From Isoetes taiwanensis (lineage: Eukaryota > Streptophyta > Lycopodiopsida > Isoetales > Isoetaceae), in NCBI GenBank assembly GCA_021234155.1, contig JAJEKV010000670.1, positions 57,417 to 121,416 of the forward strand: a stretch of DNA of 64,000 nucleotides. Reading direction: 5' to 3'. The notes beneath the pieces were generated by a model that saw only the letters and a list, made by a program, of their open reading frames with translations, was not told the origin of the DNA and ran no database searches. Positions 47,201 through 56,522 of this stretch are shown here, in pieces (positions within the stretch are counted from its first letter, which is position 1; each line of letters opens with the position of its first letter). The position numbers and the translations under genes were made by a program.

Positions 47201-47640
47201 TTTTCTTCTTTTTGCACATGACTTGGAAAGTATCCATACTAACCACTTCATATGATTTTCTTTTTTATAGGTTGGATGGAATTGGTTTAACCCTTCCTCG
47301 CTTGAATCCGAGGAGAGCGACAAGTCCTCTCCTCGCTATTGCGTTATTGTATGCATTGTGGCTTTCTCATAACAAGGCCAAGGGTTTATGACTCATATGT
47401 ATCAAAACACTTGTCACATTTATCAAGTTTGAGTTTGCTTACATTTATCAAATACTTAAGTTTGTTCTTTCATGTTACATTTATCATTTACTTAAGTTTG
47501 TTTCTTTTTTTCTTTTGGTCTCTTGCATGTACGACGGAAGAATATTTAACAAAGACAAAGGTTATGCAATAGAGATTATGTAGAGCATAGTGCCATGATG
47601 CAACATAATAGAGTGCAACTTCACACTTGGGCACTATCGA
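44233..47640. other. GC-rich interior with unassigned frames
   Basis: Many overlapping open frames on both strands reflect high G+C and low complexity; Pro/Ser-rich ones at 45,120-45,620 and 45,546-46,035 are not taken as genes. A plus-strand stretch at 46,550-46,650 (PFRWWIRHHDEVCHPW then YSADTYGPTVDWSG) looks protein-like and could be remains of a transposase or plant-mobile-domain-type protein, but I cannot name it. The region sits inside the foldback candidate. Confidence 0.3.
45740..45915 (+). repeat. (GGTAGA)n-like minisatellite
   Basis: Imperfect repeats of AGAGGYAGAGG / GGTAGAGG with inserted GGCCACCRGG segments. The GAGGTAGAGG core recurs more than eight times. Confidence 0.7.
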
Positions 47641-47714
47641 GTTTCTAACTGCATGTGGAAACCTAACCTATTTTCCTCCTCATGTGGAAACCTAACCTGT
47701 TTTCCTCATTCTAT

Positions 47715-48082
47715 GGAAACCCTTCCTCCTGTGGAAACCCTTCCCAATTTCCATCATGCAAGGAAATAAGGAAGGGTTTCCACTCAAAATTTGAATTTTG
47801 ATCAAATTTTGAATTTTGATCAAATTTTGAGTGACGTGCGCTCGATGGACATGCTTCTTTAATGCCCGTCCGTCCAGGTGTGGTGGAGCGGGAGCCATAA
47901 AGGCTCACGTGTGTAAATAAAAAAAAAAAATTTTGTGGAAACCCTTCCGCTTTCCATGGAAACCCTTCAGTTTTAGTGGCACTAAAAACAGGAAGGGTTT
48001 CCATGGAAAGCCGGAACCACTAAAACCCGGAAGGGTTTCCATGGAAAGCCGGAAGGGTTTCCATTAAAACCCGAAAGGGTTT
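47715..48082. repeat. Cluster of GGAAACCCTTCC in both orientations
   Basis: Exact 12-mers lie at about 47,715, 47,733, 47,770 (inverted), 47,937, 47,990 (inverted), 48,029 (inverted) and 48,050 (inverted), with near copies at about 47,957 and 48,071. Several are joined by TTTCCATGGAAA palindromes or YCACTAAAACC links. It forms the inner part of the right arm of the foldback candidate. Confidence 0.85.
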
Positions 48083-48408
48083 CCGTGGGAGGCCAACCCA
48101 AATCGGGCGTACATAGAACCATCGATTCCTTAATGGTTTTAATAACCCTTTCAAAAGGAATGGTGAGCACCCGTTAATGGGGGAGCCACCATCGTGGTTG
48201 GGCCACACGACATATGAGGTAGCAGTAGCTGCCGATTTGGATCCTGCAGCAGTGCAGCCCAGCCATGCTTCCGGCACAAGCACGTGCAATTACGCTGATG
48301 CCACGTGGCATAGAAGAATAATGGGCATTCTCATCATTTTCATAACCATCCCCAAGCACAGAGCACATAGCAAAGTAAAGAAAGCGCAAAAAATGGCAGC
48401 CATAAAAA

Positions 48409-48783
48409 ATGGCCACAATTCGGGCGAAAATGGAGAAGGCCAAGAACGTTGTGAATGAGAAGGTAAATTTCATTGCGTTTTCATTTTGGTTTTGCATTTG
48501 CATTTTGATTTTGGGGCTGAAATAAGGTTCGATTTCAGATAGAACTCGGCTCGCAACCACCCTCAGGCATCGCAAAAGAATGGCAGTTCATCAGAAAAAA
48601 CACATGAAGAATGCTCAAGCTGAATTCAAGCTTCACGCCAAAAAGGCTGCTAACGCTGCCCATACTCACATGGCCACCGGCCACCATATCGGCACTGATA
48701 CCCACGTCCCTGGTACCGGTGCTCATGTAGCCCGTCATCACGTTTACAGAATTACAGAAACATGTCAAAGAGGAAGATCTTGA
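48409..48783 (+). pseudogene. LEA (group 1/LEA_1-like) gene, probably frameshifted
   Basis: Exon 1 (48,409-48,462) reads MATIRAKMEKAKNVVNEK with a GT donor; the 76-bp intron ends GATTTCAG. Exon 2 carries KKHMKNAQAEFKLHAKKAAN, AAHTHMATGHHIGTDTH and VPGTGAHVARHHV, ending at 48,783. The MEKAKN start and the Lys/Ala/His-rich, Gly/Thr/His-rich composition resemble LEA_1 proteins, hydrophilic desiccation-protection proteins of seeds and spores. Joining the two exons at the visible splice sites puts the second in the wrong frame (one base too many or few), so it is either a pseudogene or has a splice site I missed. It begins about 230 bp outside the right end of the foldback candidate. Confidence 0.5.
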
Positions 48784-48789
48784 ATCCGA

Positions 48790-49705
48790 AAGGGAGGGAG
48801 CATGAGGCTTAGGCTTTTGATGGAGCAGCAAAGATGAAGCAGAGCATCAAATTGCTTAATCCGCTAGAAGGTCGTGGCCCGTCCGTGAAGGACTTGGGAT
48901 GAATAAGCATTGATTTGATTGATATGGCCAAATTGTTTTGCAAATCTCAGGCGCCCCAAGACCCTTCAAAATCGATCCAAAATCCAAACTCAGATCGGAT
49001 CATGACGTCACAGTCAATTCTTTTAGTCTTTTATTTATTTGTTGTGAGGACACGTGTTGCCCTCAAGTTTTTTCTTGGAATGAAAATAATACATCAAACA
49101 AAAAATCAAGCTGACTTATATATGTTGTGATAAGCAATATTAATAGTTGGATGCATATAAATGTAGCAATAAACCAACGAAATCAAACATCATAAAAAAC
49201 TATGTTGGTAAAAATATAGCACTAAACTATCATGCTAAATCATATGACTGTACATATTTTTTCAACAAACTAACCCACTAACTAATATTAGTTTAATAAA
49301 GTGATTTTATACAGAAAGTAATGCGAAAGAGTAATAATATTTTCCTTGGAGCCTTGTGAGAGAGTATCACATTTTCTAATCTTTTTCCTTTTTGCCTAGT
49401 TGTCAAGAGCCCAGAATGTAACAAAGATAACAGTGAAAGCACATTGCCAGTAGAAATGTCCAAAAGCAAGCGACTTTAGCATCAAAAGAGTCTTACTAAA
49501 TATTTATAAACCATACATATTGAGCTCCAATTAAACATGAAAGTGGATGTTATCATCACTACCAAGCAGACAAATAATTTCAAGGGTGTCCGCACTTCTA
49601 GCAACTCCTTTTTCATTTGAATTAAATGGAGCAGACACCTTTGGACATTAATCCAAGGAACTGTACCCATACTGAGTGAGAATGGCATAGTATAGACCTG
49701 AATAA
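48790..49705. other. Intergenic, no recognised feature
   Basis: AT-rich. No gene or repeat structure was recognised before the hairpin-rich repeat at 49,708. Confidence 0.4.
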
Positions 49706-49707
49706 AG

Positions 49708-50640
49708 AATCGCATCGATCCGAGACATCGGATCGCCATTCTAGAATGGGACGAGCATGCATGTCGTGCATGCATGCGGGCGGCACATGCCCGTTTTGGT
49801 TGGGAGTTCGCTATTTCAGCGCGCCATCGCATCCCGCCTCTCATCGGCTTCCTCTTCTCTCAGCAGTACCTTATTCTCTTTGAATTGTTTCCAGGCAGGG
49901 GAGGGGCTTCTTCCTGCCTGGTTTAGCCAATTTGGCGTTTCTTTCATACTATCCTTTTAGGCCTTTGGCCTCGCCCCGTGACCTTCGTCCCTCGATCCTA
50001 GTTTGCCAAGGAAGTTCTCGGTAGTCGCGGTTTGTTGGTTTTATAGTCCCATTCTAGAATTGCATCGATCCGAGACATCGGATCGCCATTCTAGAATGGG
50101 ATAAGCATGCATGTAGATGCGTGCATGCATGCGGCGGCGCATGCCCGTTTTGGTTGGGAGTTCGTTATTTCAGGCGGCGTTTCTGCATCCACGTCTCATC
50201 GTAGCTTCCTCTTCTCAGCAGTACCTTATTCTCTTTGAACCCACCCTCCCCCTTCTTTGTTTAATTGTATTTTGCACAAGTTTACATTTTATCATGTTTT
50301 TCTTCCACCATTGGGTGATGCTTTTCCACCCCGGGTGATACTATTCTCCGGTATGTTTGTGTTGTCTCGTTTGTTGTGTTGGTGATGTGCAGTACGTGTT
50401 GGGTTAGCGGCATCTGTTTCGACTTCTCCATCGCGGGGTTTTTGGGGGCGATTCTATGCCTTATGTTTGTCTAAGCCCCTTGCCGAAGGCTTATCACTAG
50501 GGTTTTTCCTCGAAAACCCGAAAGGGCGGGGTTTTTTAATCCCAAATGATAAGCTTTCGGCAGGTACATCAGCCACATCTATTAGCATTGTATTTTTTTT
50601 TGGGGTCCAAATGATATAATTGGATTTTCCCTTTATTTTT
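49708..50640 (+). repeat. Dimeric hairpin-rich repeat, copy 2, with 3' stem-loop
   Basis: Two units start at about 49,712 and 50,057, each with CGATCCGAGACATCGGATCG plus CCATTCTAGAATGG. They follow the same order and the same divergent ends as the copy at 1-660 (inverted). About 220 bp after the second unit, arms 50,481-50,496 and 50,547-50,562 pair at 15 of 16 positions around GGGTTTT..AAAACCC and GGGGTTTTTTAATCCC. That is the same inner text as in the 3' regions of the LINEs at 9.3 and 16.6 kb. So 5'-type monomers and a LINE-type 3' stem-loop lie within 1 kb, without coding sequence between them. 50,641-51,239 has no recognised gene, only an ATTCAATCATGTTYCATTGA repeat at about 51,054 and 51,101. 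Confidence 0.65.
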
Positions 50641-51239
50641 GTGGGTAGTTCGCATGTGTGCGGCTATCCACTGTCCACCATTGTAGAAAATCTGCTGAGA
50701 TGAATGAGAAGCCTATGGCGGTTTGTTGGTTTCTTGCGAGTCCCAAGAATGGTTAGTGAAGTGGAATGAATGATCTATAAAATATATATTGCTTAATATA
50801 AATCCAATATATAACGCAAGAAATTAGCTAAAGTGCAAGAGATGTCATGAACTTCTCTGTCTCCCATATATCCCCAGGTGTCATTTCTTGCAGATTGCAA
50901 CCGCCGTTGTATCCATCATTGTGCATGGCTGCATCTTTGAGTTGAATATCCATGTATGGCTCTTTATATGTAAGCACATGATTCCCCAAGACAGAAAATC
51001 TTGACAACAGGTGGCTCTAAAGAAATGAGCAAGTTGGATGCGTTTTACCATATTCAATCATGTTCCATTGATGAGCTTGGATGCAGAAATTAATGCTTAC
51101 CCTATTCAATCATGTTTCATTGATAATCTTGATGGACCCACTGATCATCTTGCAATTCAATTTCTTTCAATTGCAATTGGATTTTTTCAGTCATCCCTGA
51201 ACCACATCTGCAACACAAGATTTAGGTACTTAGTTATTA

Positions 51240-54200
51240 CTAGTAATGGGTGCCCGGCGTTGCCGGGCATAAATACAATCTATTGTAGGAATTGGACTTA
51301 ACTCCTTGCATTTGTAGATTATATTGTCTCTTGTTGCATTTAGATAATTAGTTATTTATTGCAAAAATATAGGAGTAGATAATAAAATGATATTGTCTAA
51401 TCTTACAAATGAGAGTAGGTGGATTAAGTCTAGGGTAGTGTCAATTTATTTTATACTAACCTATTTTGTTGTTGGACATTGGACATGATAGTAAAAGAGG
51501 GGCATTAATGCTATGATGTGTTGACTTTCTCTGGAATTGGACATATGCAATATGACAGTTGTACTTATCTTAGCTAATCTAATCAAATTAAAAGTTAAAA
51601 CCAAAGTTTAGGAAAATTGCAAAAGAAAGTAGAACTATAGTTCCATTCCTCTCAGTTGTTGGATGAATATAAGGAACAAATACAATGCACGATTACTAAA
51701 TGTTGTCGAGCTTTGGCAACAAAGTTTTACATTAGAGTTGGCTTATTGGGGTGAGAAGGGGATAGAGCGACATCAATGTCATTTCCACACTATAATAGTT
51801 TAAATGACTCTGTAAATGTGAGTTTGTTTAAGTTTTGAAGAGGATGAAATGGCATAAAGGTTTCATTTAAATTTCATTGGCAAAGAGACATGAAATTTGA
51901 ATTTTTCAAAAGAAGACTACAATAAGGTAGATTGACAATGTTGCCACATGAAAATGCAATCCCAACTCAAAAAGTATTTTCTACGAAATATGAACAGAAT
52001 GTGTTTTCTATGATAGAATATGTATTATACTGCTCATTCATACTACCACTGATATAAAGTAACTCATATGAGTCACCTATGTTTCCTTCACGGAGCTTCC
52101 ACTGCCACCGCCATTGATTCTGGAAACAGAGATCATTCTTACAAACTTAGGAAAGCATAAAGCCTGAGGTGACGATATGTAATTGTTTGATAGAACCCCC
52201 CGCCATGCGAGCCAAGACTATAAACGTTCAAACACACCTTCTGAAACCCCGGAGCTTACTTTTGCCATAAATCCCATGATACAAAAGGAAAAAAGGAAAA
52301 AACATTTTCTGCTACAACCAATATAGCAATTTAAAGCAGTAGTAGAAGATGCACCATGTGAAATTTAACTTGTCTAATATCAGCTGTAACATGTTTGTTG
52401 CCATGAATTTTAGTTGGTTTCATGGTAAATCGGTTTGAGGTTGAATAATACATAGAATATAGAATAGAATAGAATAGAATAGAATACATTATTGTCCCTT
52501 GTGCCCTGAGGCCTCTGGACTTGTGTAGCATGGGCGAGCTCCCTGATGGGGGCTACTAGCTCACCACGCTGTTTTTTGTTGTAGCCTTTTTGAAGGCTCA
52601 CTTTTTCCTATTAATGCCAAAGACCACCCTCGCTTTGTTCCGCTGGGCCTCAGGTCGCAAGCGGTGTGCTCTATATCAAAATGCCTTTAAGTCAGACATT
52701 TAGGTGGGCATCTATGATTTGCCTCTTGAGCAACTCATATCATAAGCCCTTTTGTTCGTGTGTTTCGATGCCCGCTAAAGATCTCTTATTGCGTCGCCGG
52801 ATCTCTCATTGTTTTACGCCCTTGCCATTATGGCATGTACCGTTGTCCCCATCTTACTCTCTCACGTACTTTTCCCCCGATGTCTATGTATGTTGGCAGA
52901 CCATTGAGCATGTGGTTTTCGCCCTCTACTTCCATTACGTCACTGTGCACTCTACATAGTGCGTCTGTTTGTCTATTTTCCTCCACGTCCTTTTCAATTC
53001 TCGGATCATGGCACCCCATCCCGAACTTTGCTAGGTATCTCTCTTACGTTTCCCTAGCGTGTTATCTTGGTACATTTGTTGTCCTATCATCCGCTCTGGA
53101 TTGAATATTGACATGAGCCAAAGTGTTTAGGTCGTGTGTTTTACGTAACCATGCCCGCTGTAGCTTTTTACCGCCCCATTCCTCATTCCATTGTCCTTCA
53201 TTGATCCAGTTCACTCAGATTCATCCCCATTTCTCTTGTCCATATCGCTACATCTCTAAACTGCCCATTGCTTGTGGTGATGTGTGCCCTTTTCGACTGA
53301 TTGATTGATGTTTGCTAACTTCTCGACTTCCTACCGCATTATTTCTTATGATGTATCGATGGTCCTTTTCCCATGCTCTCACTTCCATGGGTTTACGTCG
53401 CGTTTCATACACCATAATTGTCAATGGGCGTGTTTGCTCTCGGTTTGAATTCCTTTTATGCACCACCGAAAATACCTTCTTGTTTTTCCCACTTCTTGTC
53501 TGTCCGTTAACCCCGTCCCCGGGCTCGCCCCGCATACCGTCTGTTGTGTGTTGTCACCGCGTCTTGAATAGGTAGCATTTGATTTCCCAATCTATTATTT
53601 GCTTCTATTGCGGTTTTTCATGTTGTAATAGCTTCCTATGGCTGCTTGGAATCTAGCATCCAGCCCCTTTTTGCCCATTTCCCCTGCGCCATGTATCATA
53701 TCCTAGGTATTTGTACTGTTGCTTCTTCTAGTTCTCGTCCCTAGATATTTGAACGGTTTGGATTTGTTTCTGTTAAAAAAGACTATTTTGGTTTTGTGAG
53801 ATTCCACATCATTAGCCCCTCATCTTTTCCGAGAAGATCTCCAAGTAGTTTCAACAACCTATGCATTCCCTTGTTTTTGGTGGCCATCATACCCAAATCA
53901 TCAAAGATATAACATGATCGGTACCTTGGTTCCCCCAAGTGTAGGGGCGTCCACATCCCCTTGCCGCTCGCTATAAAATCTTGTAGGGCATCTATATATA
54001 TTCCAAACAATGTTGGTGATAAAGGGCATCCCTTTATCAAAGGCTATTTGGAACTGATGTACCTTCCTGCACAGAACACATAGAATATCAAGGGAATTTT
54101 TAGCAAAAATATTAATGTGTTAGAAGTAGATGAGACCAACATCTTAAAGCTTCATAGATTTACTTGTGAGATTGGATTGCAAAATCAAAATTATGCAACT

Positions 54201-55296
54201 TAAGAATCATTCTACTACTATGGAGAACACATGCATCAACAGATAATAGCAACTAAATAAGCTCTATCATCTTAGAGAACGTAAGATTCCGGAAAAGGAA
54301 GATATTGCCACAACTAAATACCTGGTCCTTTATAAACGAAAATTGTTATAAAATCTTTGAAATTGATAACTATCCTTTACTTGCCTTTTGACAATAAAAG
54401 CACCAAAGTTTTTTATAACTAAATTCGTTGTGAGATCTTGGAAAGTAACAAATCTCCTCTACGAATTATGTATAAGTAGGCACTGCACCAAAATGCTCCA
54501 TGCAAGTACTTAGCTAGGCCACTATCAAATATATGCCTCAAATCAAGATTCCTAGAAGAAGCAATAAACATGAAGAAATGCTTTATAGATGGAAAGTAGC
54601 TTGATAACTGCATGGCCTCATATCAAAATCATAGTGAAGAAAAACATGAGATTTTGAAGCGGGAAAAGTTCTCCAACGTGAAAGAATCCCCACAACCCTA
54701 GGCAACGCTTGGGAGAAAAAATTCCGGAAAATTTTCAAAATTGAGAGACCCTCAAGCGTGATTTGAATGATATGAAGAGCAGAACAAAAAAAATAAGATG
54801 CATACCAGTGATAATATGATGGAAGCAATTGACCTCATTTCTTTTCATGGCTAGAAAGATTCATCGGCATAATCAAATTTTAAAACTTCAAAACCTCGCA
54901 TCTAATAGAGAGTCGTTGAGAAGCCATGGATGCTTCGCTTTTTGCCTCTTCAAAAGTTCCTGATGCCCTATTCCTAACTAATCATACTTAATCATCTTTG
55001 CCTCGATAAACATCTAAGCAGTCAATATTTAGGCAATAGCTTATAATAATGCCAAACGCCTCATGGAGGTGTCTTCCATCGACTGCATGCCTCGATTTGT
55101 TTAAAAGGAAATCCTTCGAAAAGAAAAGCCCCCGAAATCGACCCCATAAACCATGCCATGAAAAATCTTTAGCCGATTTTTGGGAATCTGAAACTTTTTC
55201 CGGGCGTAAAAATCCCTTAAAACCTTAGGAAAATAACTTTTAAAAAAATCCAATTTTTTTTTTATCAAACCGGAAAATCCAAATTTAAACAATAGA
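51240..55296 (-). mobile_element. Helitron 2, nonautonomous, with nested LINE
   Basis: On the minus strand the element starts A|TCTATTGTTTAAATTTGG at 55,296 and ends with hairpin GCCCGGCAACGCCGGGC (51,252-51,268) then ACCCATTACTAG|T at 51,240. The terminal hairpin is identical to that of Helitron 1, and the first ~200 bp are similar. A LINE fragment (52,444-54,070) is nested inside. 54,070-55,090 and 51,300-52,440 show no recognisable gene and no Rep/helicase. Length 4,057 bp. Confidence 0.8.
52444..54070 (-). mobile_element. LINE D fragment inside Helitron 2
   Basis: Minus-strand RT segments: GCPLSPTLFGIYIDALQDF near 54,020, CYIFDDLGMMATKNKGMHRL near 53,905 (equivalent to YADD), and YKYLGYDTWRRGNGQKG near 53,700. 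It ends in an (ATTCT)n tail at about 52,455-52,492. The terminal text GGGCACAAGGGACAATAATG is only loosely like the other LINE ends. It is truncated upstream of the RT palm and frameshifted. Frames at 52,660-53,575 belong to its C-terminal and 3' region. Confidence 0.75.
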
Positions 55297-55491
55297 TAAC
55301 ATGATATGAGGACTAGAAATTTTGACCAGTTGAAAAGAATTGTGGAGATGAGTGTCTATGTGTGCATTTGAAATATTATCCATGGGTAGTGCAGGCTTGG
55401 AGGAGACGGAAATATAGACTGAGTTAGGTTGGGGGTGGTCTCATGTCTTCGTAAATCTGAATCGTCCGACAAGAAGACTTGATATTTGAAC

Positions 55492-55570
55492 GATAGATAG
55501 ATAGATATTATTTTAACGTCCCCAAGACCACATGGACCATATGGGGACATGGGACAAGACTATATATATG
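55492..55570 (-). mobile_element. LINE 3' end with (TATC)n tail
   Basis: On the minus strand, TCCCATGTCCCCATATGG, then GGTCTTGGGGACGTTAAAAT, then AATATC and a TATC repeat. This is the shared LINE end (CCCAT..hairpin..GGACGTTAAAA) with yet another simple-repeat tail. Little or no coding sequence remains. 55,571-56,110 contains nothing recognised. Confidence 0.6.
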
Positions 55571-56111
55571 GTCTATGGGACAAAACTATATATCGTGCGA
55601 CTCTAGGCTGTTTCGAACTCGAGACATAGCTATTCTAGGACTATAGTGTCCTATATGTCGAGGTCTTTAGGTCACACCAAAGATAAAGTAATGTCTACTC
55701 AAGCTAAGCTAGGTTCTCAAGTTCTCCTGGACTCAAACCAACATGGAGAGTTTTAGTCTTTTAATGTTTTACATGATTAGTTTATGATTTGTTGAATTCA
55801 AGAGGACTTGGGTACGTACTAGGCCTTTCATATATGGCAAATACATAATGGAAACAACGCCTAGGGTGTAATTCAAGAAAGAATACAAAGGCATTTTTAG
55901 AAACTAGGTGATTTAGTGACAGAATTTAAAATATTGATGCTTACAATTTTGAGATTGCAAACACAACCTTAATGGGTTAAAAGGCCAATATGTCGAGCGA
56001 AATATTGGCTCCCGGAAGGGGGTTGGATTCCAAAAAATGGCAAGCCGAATACGCCGTGCATAATTGTTATAGGTTATTATAATATGAGAATCAATTATAC
56101 TATAGTAATGC

Positions 56112-56172
56112 TGCACGGCGCAGATGGTTAGTTCTTATGGTTTTCAACTTCCTTGTGCGAGTTCGAGTTTGA
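56112..56172 (+). ncRNA. tRNA-like pol III promoter (SINE head candidate)
   Basis: CGGCGCAGATGGTTAG matches the D-arm/A-box of many tRNAs and GCGAGTTCGAGTTTG matches a T-arm/B-box about 30 bases later. No matching acceptor stem was found, so a tRNA-derived SINE head or tRNA relic is more likely than a tRNA gene. Confidence 0.45.
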
Positions 56173-56217
56173 GCCCCCCTGAAACCACGAGTCTAATACC
56201 CCCTATTCCACGAGTCA

Positions 56218-56412
56218 AATACCCCCGAATCCAAGTCCAAATGGGGGCCCAATAAATGCACCGCCAATATCTACAAAATCCAAGTCCAAATGGCGACCCA
56301 ATAAATGCACCAATATCTACAAATCCAAGTCCAAATGGGGACCCAATAAATGCACCGCCAATATCTAGGATCCAAATGGGAGCCAATAAATGCACCACCA
56401 ATATCAAGGATC
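56218..56412 (+). repeat. Four-copy minisatellite upstream of the MATE gene
   Basis: Units built from AATCCAAGTCCAAATGGGG, CCCAATAAATGCACC and GCCAATATCTACAA repeat about every 50-60 bp, the last two shortened. The array ends about 110 bp before the MATE start codon and so lies in its promoter or 5' untranslated region. Confidence 0.85.
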
Positions 56413-56522
56413 CACAAATTACCGAACAACAGATCATGGTGCACCCATCTATGCAAGAGATAAAGAAAAAACGAAAAGGAGACCATTTTAAATTGGGAGA
56501 ATTGTAGTCGAGAGTTGTAGTT

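Larger units (their letters stand above)
41865..48177. mobile_element. Large foldback-type transposon candidate
   Basis: Both ends carry inverted matches: AGGGTTATTAAA at 41,895-41,906 against TTTAATAACCCT at 48,138-48,149, and TTAACGCTCAC at 41,868-41,878 against GTGAGCACCCGTTAA at 48,163-48,177. Inside each end lies a cluster of GGAAACCCTTCC in both orientations (four copies at 41,916-42,004; seven exact and two near copies at 47,715-48,082). This fits a foldback or Mutator-like element. No target-site duplication or transposase was identified. The internal load is a 189-residue frame and a GC-rich region of about 3 kb. Confidence 0.5.

Noticed and set aside
47715-48082. Spaced short repeats resembling a CRISPR array
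   Set aside because: Repeats are only 12 bp, in both orientations and irregularly spaced, in plant nuclear DNA.
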